Below the pieces are notes generated by a model that saw nothing but the letters and a program-made list of their open reading frames with translations, was not told the origin of the DNA and did no database searches. A stretch of 26,583 nt of DNA from CAVSWN01 sp046728115 (GTDB taxonomy: Bacteria; Acidobacteriota; Vicinamibacteria; Vicinamibacterales; CAVVIG01). The stretch lies in NCBI GenBank assembly GCA_046728115.1, contig JBKPDW010000471.1, positions 1-26,583 of the forward strand, in the 5' to 3' direction. The translations under genes and the position numbers were made by a program. Shown piece after piece: positions 8,195-17,004 of the stretch; position 1 is the stretch's first letter, and every line of letters starts with the position of its first letter.

Positions 8195-11100
8195 ATGATC
8201 CGGTGCGATCGCAAGAAGCCTCGGCGAGTGTCCGTGTGCCGCCTGTTCGGGTCGACGGCGGTGCTGCTCCTGATCACGGCGACAGCGGCAGTCGCTCAGT
8301 TCGATCGGGGCACGCTTTCCGGCACGATTCGAGACGAACAGGGTGCGGTGATGCCCGGGGTCACCGTTACGGCGCGCAACGTCCAAACCGAGCAGGTGGT
8401 CACGACCGTGACCGGCGGCTCAGGCTTCTACACGTTCCCCAACCTGCTGCCAGGCCGGTACGACATCCTCGCCGAGCTTCAGGGATTCAAGACCATCCGA
8501 CGCGAGAACGTTCAGCTCGACGCGGCAGCGAGTCTCACGCTCGACCTCGCGATGCCGACCGGCGTCATCAGCGAGGAAGTGCTGGTGACGGCGAGCTCGC
8601 CCTTGCTGCAGACCGATGTGACGATCAGGAAGACGGTCGAAGCGAAGGACATCGAGCTGCTCGCGTTCTCGGGTCGCAACCCGATCGGCGTCGTCGGCCT
8701 GAAAGCGGGCGTGATGGGCGGCAACTTCAATTCCCGCGGCTTCTCCGATCTCGGCAACGGCGGCTTCAATATCAACGGCAGCCGCGATGACGAGAACAAC
8801 ATCACGATTGACGGCGCGACGGCGATCCGGACGCGATCGTCGAACGCCATCGTCGGAATCCAGAACGTGGACGCGATCCAGGAAGTGCAGGTGCTCACGG
8901 CGAACTACATGCCGGAGTACGGGCGCGCGAGCGGCGGACAGATCCGGTTCGTCACCAAGAGCGGCAGCAATCGATACAGCGGCAGCGGATCGTATTTCCT
9001 GCGGTCCGACAAGCTGCAGGCCAACACGTGGGCGCGCAACCGCAGCCCCAACGCGATCGAGAACAGCGGTCCGGCGCCGTTCAAATACAGGCAGTACGGG
9101 TATTCCTTCGGCGGACCGATACCCGGCCAGATCTTCAAGGACCGGCTGTTTTTCTTCGGGGCGCAGGAGTGGGTGACCTATCGCGCCGTGCTGACCAACA
9201 CGGCGACGGTGCCGTCGCTCGCGATGCGGCAAGGCGATTTCAGCGAGCTGCTGAACCCGGCGAATCCCTTTTTCGGGCGCGCCGTCCCGATCACGGACCC
9301 GCTCACGGGACAGCCGTTTCCTGGCAACATCATCCCGGCCAGCCAGCTCTCGCCGAACGGGCTCGCGTTGCTCAACGCGTATCCGGCGCCGACGCCGGGC
9401 TTCCAGCTGGGAACGGCAAACGCGATCTTCAGCAGCGACAACCCGCAGGATCAGCGGAAAGACAACATCAGGTTCGACTACCGCCCCAACGCCAGCAACC
9501 AGATCACGTTCCGCTACTCGAAATACAGCTGGGTCGCGATCGATGCCTTCCGCGGAACGTTTCCGTACGCGCGAACAGACTGGAACCGGCCGAACTCCAC
9601 CCAGACGCTGACGTGGACGAGCACGCTGCGGCCAAACCTGATCAACGAGGCGACGTACACGCACTCGCTCGACCAGGTGTTCATCAACGTGTTCACCGGC
9701 ACCGATCTCTACAAGCGCAGCCGAACCGGCATCAACTATCAATACATCTTTCCCGCGAACAAAGAGATTCCCGACAAGATTCCGACCATCTCGATCGCCA
9801 ACTTCACCGAGATCGACGGCGGTCCATATCCCTCGTCGTCGCAGGGCCCCATCCACACCTTCTCGGACGCGGTGACCCTGGTGAAATCGCGGCACACGAT
9901 CAAGACAGGGGTCGTCGTGGAGTACTCGGGCGAGGACGACTTCGATCAGATCAACGTCCAGGCGATTCCAGGGAGCACGAACAATCAGAACGGCCGCTTC
10001 GAGTTTCTGGATAACCGCGCGGGCGGCGCTGGCCTCGCCGTCGCGAATGCAGCCATGGGGCTGTTCAGCAACTACGCGGAGATCGGACAGCGGGCGTTTA
10101 CCCCGTGGCGGGCGCTGGCGACCGACGTCTTCGTCCAGGATTCATGGCGGCCGACCAGCAGTCTGACAATCGAAGGCGGCGTTCGCTGGGCTATCTGGCC
10201 GCCGTGGCATTCGCTGACGAACAACATCGCGAACTTCGAGCCGCAGTTCTACGATCGGGCGAACGCCGCGTTCGTCGACCCGGCGACCGGCCGGATTACG
10301 GGCGGCAACCGCTATAACGGGATTGTTCTGCCGGGCACCGGCTTCCAGGGCGACGGCAACAATCTCGACGTCGCCAGCGATCCTGCGGTGCTCGCGCTGT
10401 TCCGCAACGAACCGGAGGGATTTTCGCAAACGCATTGGAACGCTCTCGAGCCGCGCGCCGGCATGGCGTATTCCCTCAATGACAAGACCGTCTTCCGCGG
10501 GAGCTTCGGCGTGTTTCACAATCGCGTCACGCTGAACGATTCGACGGTGCTCGGCGGCAATCCACCGTTTCAGCCGCAGGTGAGCGTCAGCAACGGCATC
10601 GTGGACAATCCCGGCGTGGGCGGCGCATCGAATCTGCCGTTCTCGATGACGGCGCAGGACGTGGTGTTCAATCTGCCGACGGCATATACGTGGGCGACCG
10701 GCGTCCAGCGCGAGATGCCGTTTGGACTGATGGTCGACGTCACCTACGTCGGCCGGCTCGGGCGTCACCTGCAGCGCGAGCGCAATATCAACCAGCTCCT
10801 GCCCGGCACGCTTCAGGCGAACCCTGGTGTGAACATCGCCGCGCTGCGCCCGTACCTCGGGTACGGCGCGATTCGGCTCACAGAGAACGCCGGCAAGTCG
10901 CGATACAACGCGCTGCAGATCAGCGCGGATCGCCGCTACCTGAACGGCCTGAAGCTTGGGATCGCCTATACGCTCGGCAAGGCTGAAGACAATGCCAGCA
11001 ACAAGCGCAACGTCGTCTGGAATACCTACGACGATTCGACCTACTGGGGTCCCGCGAATTTCGATCGCCGGCACGTGCTGAACGTCTACTACATCTACGA

Positions 11101-11647
11101 TCTGCCGTTCTGGAAGGATCAGGAGACGCCGCTCAAGAACGCGCTCGGGGGGTGGCAGGTTTCAGGCGCGACATTCTATCGAACAGGGACGCCGTTCTCC
11201 GTCGTGAGGACCAACGATATCGCAGGCGTCGGCGATGGCAACTTCGGTCAGCCGTACAACCTGGTCGGCGATCCTTCGGCAAACGCAAACGGGCAATTCT
11301 CAGCCGGTGCAGGCAACGATCAGAACTTCTGGTTCAATCCGGCGGCGTTCGCGGCACCGGCGGCCGGCACGTTTGGCAACGCGCCGAGAAACGCATGGTA
11401 CAACCCGTCGGAGCAGCAGTGGGACATTGCGTTTTTCAAGAACTTCCGGCTGAGCGGAACGCAGCGCCTGCAGTTCCGCGCCGAGGTTTTCAACTTCATC
11501 AATCGTCCGAACTGGAACAACATCGCAGGGTCGACGACAACGTCGGGGTTCACGACCGTGGATCCAACGAACGCGAACTTCGGCCGGATTGTCAGCAAGA
11601 ACGACGCGCGCCGCGACTCACAGCTCAGTCTTCGCTATATGTTCTGA
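8195..11647 (+). CDS. TonB-dependent receptor, Oar-like
   Basis: A 1150-aa outer-membrane protein. ATG 8195 follows TAAGGAGGA closely, so the upstream TTG at 8168 is unlikely. A signal peptide ends near residue 34 (ITATAAVAQ). Residues about 37-120 are a carboxypeptidase-regulatory-like beta domain (GTLSGTIRDEQGAVMPGVTV). The plug domain follows (NGSRDDENNITIDGA, IQEVQVLTANYMPEYGRASG), then a long 22-strand-type barrel ending in the outer-membrane signature SLRYMF with a terminal Phe. Family members import large or scarce ligands with energy from TonB-ExbBD. The Oar type is greatly expanded in Acidobacteriota and its ligands are mostly unknown. The preceding permease is on the same strand, 267 bases away. 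No SusD partner or sigma/anti-sigma pair is next to it. Confidence 0.9.
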   Translation: MIRCDRKKPRRVSVCRLFGSTAVLLLITATAAVAQFDRGTLSGTIRDEQGAVMPGVTVTARNVQTEQVVTTVTGGSGFYTFPNLLPGRYDILAELQGFKTIRRENVQLDAAASLTLDLAMPTGVISEEVLVTASSPLLQTDVTIRKTVEAKDIELLAFSGRNPIGVVGLKAGVMGGNFNSRGFSDLGNGGFNINGSRDDENNITIDGATAIRTRSSNAIVGIQNVDAIQEVQVLTANYMPEYGRASGGQIRFVTKSGSNRYSGSGSYFLRSDKLQANTWARNRSPNAIENSGPAPFKYRQYGYSFGGPIPGQIFKDRLFFFGAQEWVTYRAVLTNTATVPSLAMRQGDFSELLNPANPFFGRAVPITDPLTGQPFPGNIIPASQLSPNGLALLNAYPAPTPGFQLGTANAIFSSDNPQDQRKDNIRFDYRPNASNQITFRYSKYSWVAIDAFRGTFPYARTDWNRPNSTQTLTWTSTLRPNLINEATYTHSLDQVFINVFTGTDLYKRSRTGINYQYIFPANKEIPDKIPTISIANFTEIDGGPYPSSSQGPIHTFSDAVTLVKSRHTIKTGVVVEYSGEDDFDQINVQAIPGSTNNQNGRFEFLDNRAGGAGLAVANAAMGLFSNYAEIGQRAFTPWRALATDVFVQDSWRPTSSLTIEGGVRWAIWPPWHSLTNNIANFEPQFYDRANAAFVDPATGRITGGNRYNGIVLPGTGFQGDGNNLDVASDPAVLALFRNEPEGFSQTHWNALEPRAGMAYSLNDKTVFRGSFGVFHNRVTLNDSTVLGGNPPFQPQVSVSNGIVDNPGVGGASNLPFSMTAQDVVFNLPTAYTWATGVQREMPFGLMVDVTYVGRLGRHLQRERNINQLLPGTLQANPGVNIAALRPYLGYGAIRLTENAGKSRYNALQISADRRYLNGLKLGIAYTLGKAEDNASNKRNVVWNTYDDSTYWGPANFDRRHVLNVYYIYDLPFWKDQETPLKNALGGWQVSGATFYRTGTPFSVVRTNDIAGVGDGNFGQPYNLVGDPSANANGQFSAGAGNDQNFWFNPAAFAAPAAGTFGNAPRNAWYNPSEQQWDIAFFKNFRLSGTQRLQFRAEVFNFINRPNWNNIAGSTTTSGFTTVDPTNANFGRIVSKNDARRDSQLSLRYMF

Positions 11648-11678
11648 AGATCGCCGGATCGGCGCGGCCAGCCGATGA

Positions 11679-11774
11679 TGCGTAGACAGGAAGGCCGGCG
11701 GCGACCAGCCGCAGCGTGCCATTCGCGTCGAGGACGTTGATGCGCTCGACGGTGATCTCGCCCGGATTCTCATT
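11679..11774 (-). pseudogene. Fragment of a conserved hypothetical gene
   Basis: On the minus strand the sequence reads NENPGEITVERINVLDANG and then TLRLVAAGLPVYA. The core (EITVERIN, a short acidic turn, DGTLRLV) resembles the start of a widespread family of small exported proteins of unknown role. No start codon or signal peptide lies in front and a stop is met upstream. The frame then runs into the end of the TonB receptor gene, so both ends of the original gene are lost. Recognition is from memory of the motif only. Confidence 0.4.
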
Positions 11775-11800
11775 CGTCGCTTGTCTGAAGGTCTGTCGTC

Positions 11801-12352
11801 ATGGCTTCAACGATTCGCGGCGGGTTCATGCGCGTCGACCCGGTCACGAGCGCCCTCGTGCAGATCATCGCGTTCCAGTCCGATCCCGCGACGTTGTCGC
11901 GCTCCCTGGTCAGCACGCCGACCAACGGGAACCCATCGGAGCCGCGCGAGCAGATCACGTTCACATTGGCGCTGGACGCCACCGCTGCGGGCACGAATCA
12001 GCTTGGGATCTACCCGATGCTGTCCGCGCTCGAACTCCTGCTGTACGTCGCCGCCGACCCACCGCCGCTGACGGTATTCGTGTGGGGCAACCGCCGCATC
12101 CTGCCGATCCGCCTGATCGAGTTGCAGGTGAAGGAGCAGGCGTTCGATGCCGCGCTCACACCGATCCAGGCGGAGCTCGCGGTGACATTGCAGGTGCTGA
12201 AAGCGGCAGATCTCGCCGCGGGGAGCGAAGGCCGCCGCCTCTGGGACGCCCACGTCCTGGTGATGCAAAGGCTCGCGAGCGAGCTGCCGCCGGCAACGCT
12301 GGCCGATCTCGGACTCGGCAGCCAGGGACTGGCGGCGAAGCCTGATCGATAG
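11801..12352 (+). CDS. Orphan contractile-injection-system-associated protein
   Basis: A 183-aa protein from ATG 11801; GAAGG lies about ten bases ahead. No signal peptide. The pattern matches a family seen in extracellular contractile injection system (phage-tail-like) loci. It opens with a short strand (GGFMRVDPVTSALVQIIAFQ) with SDPATLSRSL in place of the usual YNPxTLxR. Next come an ITFTLALDAT block and an IYPMLSALELLLY helix. Last are the characteristic LTVFVWGNRRILPIRL, then KEQAFDAALTPIQAEL. In those loci such proteins are taken to be structural, near tube or baseplate. Here no sheath, tube, baseplate, LysM or AAA+ gene is nearby, so it is an orphan, either a remnant or reused. The family match is from memory and needs a profile search; the gene itself looks intact. 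Confidence 0.6.
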   Translation: MASTIRGGFMRVDPVTSALVQIIAFQSDPATLSRSLVSTPTNGNPSEPREQITFTLALDATAAGTNQLGIYPMLSALELLLYVAADPPPLTVFVWGNRRILPIRLIELQVKEQAFDAALTPIQAELAVTLQVLKAADLAAGSEGRRLWDAHVLVMQRLASELPPATLADLGLGSQGLAAKPDR

Positions 12353-12467
12353 TGCTCCACCACGCCGACAGGCCACCGAACAGGTGCATCGCGTAACACG
12401 GCTTCCCTTGTCGGATGGCCAACGGATTTTCGGCCTGCTGTCGGGGAAGCCCGGTGATGGACAGCGG

Positions 12468-13019
12468 TCACTTTCGCGGACCGAGCTCACCCCGTCTGAG
12501 CCGGCGGTACAGATCCAGCGCGTCCGCGATGATCGCGACGGCATCGGCGGGTCCCAACAGGTCTTCGATGACGACCTGCTTGTGCTCCAGGGTCTTGTAG
12601 TCCTCGAAGAACCGGCGCACCTGCCGCAGGACGTGGCCGGGCAGCTGCTCCTTGTCCGTATATTCGGCATAGGCCGGATCGCGAACACTGACGGCCACGA
12701 TCTTGTCGTCGATGCCCTTTTCGTCGCGCATGCGCATGACGCCAATCGCCCGCGCCTCCACCACCGTCAACGGATACACCGGCTCCTGCGCGAGCACCAG
12801 GACATCCAATGGATCGCCGTCATCGCAAAACGTGCGCGGTATGAAGCCGTAATCTGCGGGGTAGTAGACCGCGCTGTAAAGGACTCGATCGAGACGCAGC
12901 AGGCCGGTCTCCTTGTCGAGCTCGTATTTATTCTTGCTGCCTTTTGGAATCTCGATGACGACAGGAAACGCCGTGGCAATGACCGCATCGTCGATGTAGC
13001 TGTCGTGCCAGGGATGCAT
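12468..13019 (-). CDS. ppa: Inorganic pyrophosphatase, family I
   Basis: A 183-aa cytoplasmic enzyme that hydrolyses pyrophosphate to two phosphates with Mg2+, pulling biosynthetic reactions forward. The start is ATG 13019, with AAAGGAAG before it; the open frame reaches further up but has no site there. Family signatures are present: EIPKGSKNKYELD near 23-35, YPADYGFIP near 53-61 and the metal site DGDPLDV at 67-73 (Asp67, Asp69, Asp72). Length is typical for the prokaryotic type. It is monocistronic, with a hairpin region upstream. The call is secure. Confidence 0.95.
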   Translation of the reverse strand: MHPWHDSYIDDAVIATAFPVVIEIPKGSKNKYELDKETGLLRLDRVLYSAVYYPADYGFIPRTFCDDGDPLDVLVLAQEPVYPLTVVEARAIGVMRMRDEKGIDDKIVAVSVRDPAYAEYTDKEQLPGHVLRQVRRFFEDYKTLEHKQVVIEDLLGPADAVAIIADALDLYRRLRRGELGPRK

Positions 13020-13087
13020 GCACTTCCTTTCAGCGGGAAGCAACGGCGTGCGGGTCGACGAGGATCGTAGCACCTGCGTGTCTAAGA

Positions 13088-13104
13088 GGGACTTGCATAG
13101 TCCC
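13088..13104. other. Small perfect hairpin upstream of ppa
   Basis: GGGACT and AGTCCC pair around TGCAT in the leader or promoter region of ppa. No T-run follows on either strand. It could be a regulator site or chance. Confidence 0.25.
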
Positions 13105-13189
13105 GCTCCGAGTCAGTACTCGTCGGTCCAGGTTCTTGACGTTAGCGGCGCGGCGAGTCGAAGGAACTGCGGCTTTCCTGCCTCAACCG

Positions 13190-13324
13190 TCAGGGCAACC
13201 CGACAGGCGCCGTCGGCCGACTCGAGTCGGGAACGAGCATGCGGATCGTGCCATCCTGCCGCGACGTGATGAAAAGGTCACCGTCTCGACTGCGTGAAAT
13301 GTGCAGATCCGCGCACGCCGTCAT
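13190..13324 (-). pseudogene. C-terminal remnant of an NHL/beta-propeller-like protein
   Basis: An open stretch of 44 codons begins at ATG 13324, nine bases after the stop of the DUF6351 gene, with AAAAAGG between. It reads DLHISRSRDGDLFITSRQDG, then TIRMLVPDSSRP, and stops at 13190. The DGDLFITSRQDGTIRML pattern is one blade of an NHL or SMP-30-like propeller, and a single blade cannot fold alone. It is most likely the tail left when a larger gene was deleted. A tiny real gene is possible but less likely. Confidence 0.4.
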
Positions 13325-13333
13325 CGGCCTTTT

Positions 13334-15523
13334 TCATCGCTGCGACATCGGCCGCGAATATCGGTTCTGGGAACTGGATGTCACCACTGCGGCTCCGTAG
13401 CGATGATACGTGCCTTTGACCGGGACCTGTCCGACGCCAGGTTTCGTGTAGTCGCAAACGCCCGTCGGAAACACCGCCGTCATCTTCGCCTTCTGGGCCT
13501 CGGTGAACGGCACTCTGTACTCGCTGAAATTAACTGGCTTCAACTGGCACTTCATCACGTCGTTCGTCAGCGGCGCACCGGCCACCAGGCGCGGCTCGCT
13601 GTGTACGGGATACAGGGCGTTGCACCGGTTCTTCGCATCGAAGCTCGCCGGCTCGACGATCCTGTTGCCTTCCGGATCCCAGCACGTGTCCACCGCCTCC
13701 GCGGGTTTGTGCTTCACGACCTTGTCCGGCGACAGCGGCGCCGGGTCGCCGATGATACCGTCGAGCCACTTGTTCATCGTATCGAGGGTCGCCGTCGTCG
13801 CGCTGGCGTTCGACGCGATCCAGACGACGGTGTTGTCGACGCGGCCGTTCGCCTTCTGGAGCCGCGCGCGGACGACGAAATCGCGCTGCCGGTCGTGGAT
13901 GTCCCCACGGGCGTCGTTATAGCTGCGCGACATCAGGATAGGGACGTTCGCGAGCGCCGAATTGTACGACGCCTGCAGCCCGCTTTCGTACGCCGCCCTC
14001 AGCGCGATCGGATCACCGGACGCGCGATCGGGCACGATCTTGCCCTCGATATCCGTACCGCCGATTCTGGCGTTGACCTCGAGGAACTCGTCGACGCTGA
14101 TCGCGCCGCTGTTCAGCGCCGCCAACCCATACTGGATGCCGACGTTGTCCGTCGGGCGCCGCGCCCATCCGGTTTTCGGATCCCGGCCGTAGATGTTGAT
14201 GCGAATATCCTGGGTCGTGCAGCGCGCGCCGCCGGGATTGTTGACGGGATCGTAAACGAGACGCTTGTCAGCCAGTGCACATCCTTGTGCGTTGGTCGGC
14301 ACACCGAGGCGGCCGTACGCCGCATTCCATGCTGCGGCCGTTCCGGGCGTAAACCCTTCAACCGCGCTCTTCTTTTCCTGGGTCCAGACGGCGGGATCCA
14401 GCTTGGGCCACAGATTCGTCAGCAGAATGCTGTCGATCGTGTGCAGGGTCGAATCGGGGAAGGTCAGGCTCGGCATCAGACCGTCGAGCAGCCCGGGGTA
14501 CAGCTGGGTGATCACGAGTTGCTGAATGGCGCCGCCCGATCCTCCGCTGCCGGTGACCCACCTGGGGACGCCATAGCGTTCGATCAAGTATTCCTTGATC
14601 ATCATCAACGTCTCGCCCTGCAGCACCGCATTGCCTCGCCGGCCGTTCACGAGCTCCGACGACACGACGTACGCGAATCCTCGCGACAGCGCTAGGTGAT
14701 TCACCGCCCCGCCGTTGACGCTGGCGGAGGGCAGAGGCACGACTCCCTGCACGTACTGCGTACCCGAGCCGCCGCCGAAAGAGACGACGATCTTCCGATT
14801 CCATCCCGCTCCCGGCTTCCATGCGGACGCCTCCACGGTCGCGGCCGTGGGATCATCGAGGATCGCCGCCTGGTAGACGGCGCGATTGATCACACCGCCC
14901 TCGACGCGGACGATGTAGGGCACCGTCTTGCCCTCGTTCGTAGTCGTGGTCACGAGATCGGCTGGGCGGGAACCGATCGGATTGTCCAGCGTCTTGAACG
15001 TGTCGTTCGACGCGCGATACACGTACCACACCTTCCGCGCTGCAGAACAGTCGGCGTCGAGGGCTGGGCCCAGACCCGATGGCTCGGTGTCGCACTGATA
15101 CGGCTTGAGATGCGGGCCCGATAGAATCGGACCGGAGATCGGGTAATTCGTCACGCTCAACATCGCCCTGGCCGACGACGATTTCAGCGTGGCCTGGAGC
15201 ATGTTCGCGCCGAGGCCCATGCCCTCGACGAGCCCGCGGAAATGGCCCGGAGCGCCCTCGGGCTTCAGGCGGCTCGAAACGTCCTTTCCATTCAGCATGA
15301 GAGTCATGTCGCCCGGGGCCATGCCGGATGGCGCGACGACCTCGACCAGCGCGTCGCCACCGCTGACCATATCGGGTCGCGACGACAGAATGTGGATCTG
15401 GAGCGCGCCACGCGACTGCGTGTGTCCTTCGCGCGATCCCGCGGCGACAACGACCGCCGTCAGCCCGATCGTGGCGGCCACAGCGTGACCAAACCTGTTC
15501 GAGCCGGGCGCTCCGTTTCCCAT
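13334..15523 (-). CDS. Secreted DUF6351 family protein, probable alpha/beta hydrolase
   Basis: A 729-aa exported protein from ATG 15523 with AAGGAG seven bases ahead. Residues 10-36 form a long signal peptide (AAATIGLTAVVVAAG-like). An Ig-like N-terminal part (VSGGDALVEVVAPSG, GMAPGDMTLMLNGKDVSSRL) precedes the large domain. The motif VTGSGGSGG places a candidate nucleophile at Ser329 (GGSGG), as in esterases. Six or more cysteines are consistent with disulfides in the periplasm. From memory this matches DUF6351, whose members are long secreted proteins without a proven reaction. It is divergent from the VOC gene 130 bases away, suggesting shared control. Hydrolase activity is inference. Confidence 0.75.
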   Translation of the reverse strand: MGNGAPGSNRFGHAVAATIGLTAVVVAAGSREGHTQSRGALQIHILSSRPDMVSGGDALVEVVAPSGMAPGDMTLMLNGKDVSSRLKPEGAPGHFRGLVEGMGLGANMLQATLKSSSARAMLSVTNYPISGPILSGPHLKPYQCDTEPSGLGPALDADCSAARKVWYVYRASNDTFKTLDNPIGSRPADLVTTTTNEGKTVPYIVRVEGGVINRAVYQAAILDDPTAATVEASAWKPGAGWNRKIVVSFGGGSGTQYVQGVVPLPSASVNGGAVNHLALSRGFAYVVSSELVNGRRGNAVLQGETLMMIKEYLIERYGVPRWVTGSGGSGGAIQQLVITQLYPGLLDGLMPSLTFPDSTLHTIDSILLTNLWPKLDPAVWTQEKKSAVEGFTPGTAAAWNAAYGRLGVPTNAQGCALADKRLVYDPVNNPGGARCTTQDIRINIYGRDPKTGWARRPTDNVGIQYGLAALNSGAISVDEFLEVNARIGGTDIEGKIVPDRASGDPIALRAAYESGLQASYNSALANVPILMSRSYNDARGDIHDRQRDFVVRARLQKANGRVDNTVVWIASNASATTATLDTMNKWLDGIIGDPAPLSPDKVVKHKPAEAVDTCWDPEGNRIVEPASFDAKNRCNALYPVHSEPRLVAGAPLTNDVMKCQLKPVNFSEYRVPFTEAQKAKMTAVFPTGVCDYTKPGVGQVPVKGTYHRYGAAVVTSSSQNRYSRPMSQR

Positions 15524-15652
15524 GTCCTTACTCCTTCGTCGTGGCCCGGGGTCCGCCCCGACCGTGGGCCCGCCCAGACAGGACGCCAGCAACGCTTCCG
15601 TTAATGACGCCGCCCACATAATATGCCTGTCGCACATCAAGGAGGCCTGTCC
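15524..15652. promoter_or_regulatory. Divergent promoter region, DUF6351 / VOC
   Basis: The 129 bases between two divergent starts must serve both genes. TAATAT at 15619-15624 is a good -10 for the VOC gene, but the -35 position (TTCCGT) is weak. AAGGAGG at 15639-15645 is the VOC ribosome site. Confidence 0.4.
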
Positions 15653-16480
15653 ATGCGACCGTCTATCCCTTTCCTGTTGCTCGCCGCCGTCTCCATCGGC
15701 GGTATCCCCGGCGGGGCGCACGCCCAAACGAAGACGATCCTTCCCTACGATCACATTCACCTGAACGAGCCCGCCGCCGAGGCGAGCCAGTGGTGGGAAA
15801 AGAACATCCCAGGCGGACGCCGGATAACGGAGGCACCCAACCGAATCATGTACGGCGCCGTGCGTCTGATGTTCCTGGGATCACAATCGAAAGGCGGCAG
15901 CGATGGCAGCGTGATCGAACACCTCGGCTTCTCCGTTGCGGACCTCGACGCGAAGATGCGCGAGCTCGCCGCGATTAACACCAAGGTGATCGAGCCGGTG
16001 AAGGAGGTGCCCGGCCTGTACAAGTCGGCGATGATCGAAAGTCCGTGGGGTACGCGGGTGCAGCTGGTTCAGGATCCCGAGTTGCTCGGGCTCCATCATG
16101 TCCAGCTTCGCGCGCCGGATCCCGAGGCTGTGTATGCCTGGCTCTTCGACAAGTTCGGCGGAGATCGCACCAAGATCAAAGGTCAACGCGACTCGATGCG
16201 GTACGGCGGGATCCCGGGATTCACGACGGTGCACATCGTCGTCGCAAAGGGAGAGGCCGCTCCCAGCCAGGGCCGCGCGATCGATCATATCGGCTGGCGA
16301 TCCCTCGGACCAATCAACGACACGAAGGCGATGCTCGAGAGCAAACAGGTGCAGCTCACCAGCCAGCCCAGCCCGCTGAACCTTCCGAACGGCCCGTCGA
16401 TCAACTTCTTCTACATCGCCGGACCGAATGGAGTGCGCATCGAACTCGTCGAGCGTCCCGGCCTGAAGCCAGGCGAGTAA
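15653..16480 (+). CDS. Secreted two-domain VOC (glyoxalase/bleomycin-resistance-like) protein
   Basis: A 275-aa protein. ATG 15653 follows AAGGAGG by seven bases. Residues 1-24 are a signal peptide ending GGAHA before QTK. Two VOC domains follow in tandem. Domain 1, about 28-140, carries YDHIHLN, VIEHLGFSVADLD and GTRVQLVQDPE. Domain 2, about 142-268, carries LHHVQLRAPDPEAVYAW, AIDHIGWRS and GPNGVRIELVERPG. The repeated His and Glu positions fit a metal site between paired beta-alpha-beta modules. Family members include glyoxalases, ring-cleaving dioxygenases and binding proteins; export and lack of a distinguishing motif leave the reaction open. It shares its promoter region with the DUF6351 gene. 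Confidence 0.8.
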   Translation: MRPSIPFLLLAAVSIGGIPGGAHAQTKTILPYDHIHLNEPAAEASQWWEKNIPGGRRITEAPNRIMYGAVRLMFLGSQSKGGSDGSVIEHLGFSVADLDAKMRELAAINTKVIEPVKEVPGLYKSAMIESPWGTRVQLVQDPELLGLHHVQLRAPDPEAVYAWLFDKFGGDRTKIKGQRDSMRYGGIPGFTTVHIVVAKGEAAPSQGRAIDHIGWRSLGPINDTKAMLESKQVQLTSQPSPLNLPNGPSINFFYIAGPNGVRIELVERPGLKPGE

Positions 16481-16503
16481 GGCGCTAAAAGCTTGTCGGG
16501 GCG

Positions 16504-17004
16504 CTATTCCAGAAGCAGCGGCTCGCCGGGTTCCTCGCTCATCGGGACAAGCTGGTGATCGCGCATGATGAGCCGCGCGCATGCATTCCACCGTAGCAGT
16601 GCGTCGTCGTTGTTCGGCGGTCGGATGGTTTCTGCGCGCTCGAAGCAGCGCATCGCCTCGCTCAGCCAGTCGTACGCCCGTGCGCCGCCGCGCGGCGTGT
16701 GATGGCGCAGCAGCGCCTTGGCACGGCGCTCGTGGACGATGCCGGTGTAGTAGAGGCGCTCGTATTCGTCGCGCAGCCTCGCGACCGTCTGCCACGCGTC
16801 GTTGACGCGGGCCGGTTCGTCGGCGAACTGATCGGTGATGGCCAGGAGCAACGTCGCCAGCAGGTCCTGATTGTCCGGTTCGATCTTGAGCGCATCGAGG
16901 CAGATGCTCTCGGCCTCGGCCGGTTCGTTCAGGAGACGGTACCGTTCGGCCTTGGCGAGCGCCCTCGGTACTGCCTCGGCCGATAAGGTCTTCAGCTCAA
17001 ACAT
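16504..17004 (-). CDS. TPR-like protein, fourth gene of the sdh operon
   Basis: A 166-aa soluble protein from ATG 17002-17004, behind GGAGG that lies inside the end of sdhB. It overlaps sdhB by eight bases, so translation is probably coupled. It is helical, with TPR-like pairs (ALAKAERYRLLNEPAEAESI, LKIEPDNQDLLATLLLAIT, DWLSEAMRCFERAETIRP). No signal peptide or membrane helix. Position suggests a role tied to the Sdh complex, such as assembly or stability, but this is only inference from the overlap. It ends 23 bases from the convergent VOC gene, with no clear terminator between. Confidence 0.75.
   Translation of the reverse strand: MFELKTLSAEAVPRALAKAERYRLLNEPAEAESICLDALKIEPDNQDLLATLLLAITDQFADEPARVNDAWQTVARLRDEYERLYYTGIVHERRAKALLRHHTPRGGARAYDWLSEAMRCFERAETIRPPNNDDALLRWNACARLIMRDHQLVPMSEEPGEPLLLE

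Noticed and set aside
8420..9895. Long antisense frame opposite the TonB receptor
   Set aside because: Shadow frame: no domain, no ribosome site, and the receptor on the other strand is certain.
12354..12440. Minus-strand stretch reading NPLAIRQGKPCYAMHLFGG
   Set aside because: It looks protein-like and might be another gene fragment, but I could not name a family, it has no clear start, and its frame runs on antisense to the injection-system gene.
13301..14695. Plus-strand frame opposite the DUF6351 gene
   Set aside because: Arg- and Val-rich shadow; the minus-strand gene has signal peptide, ribosome site and motifs.
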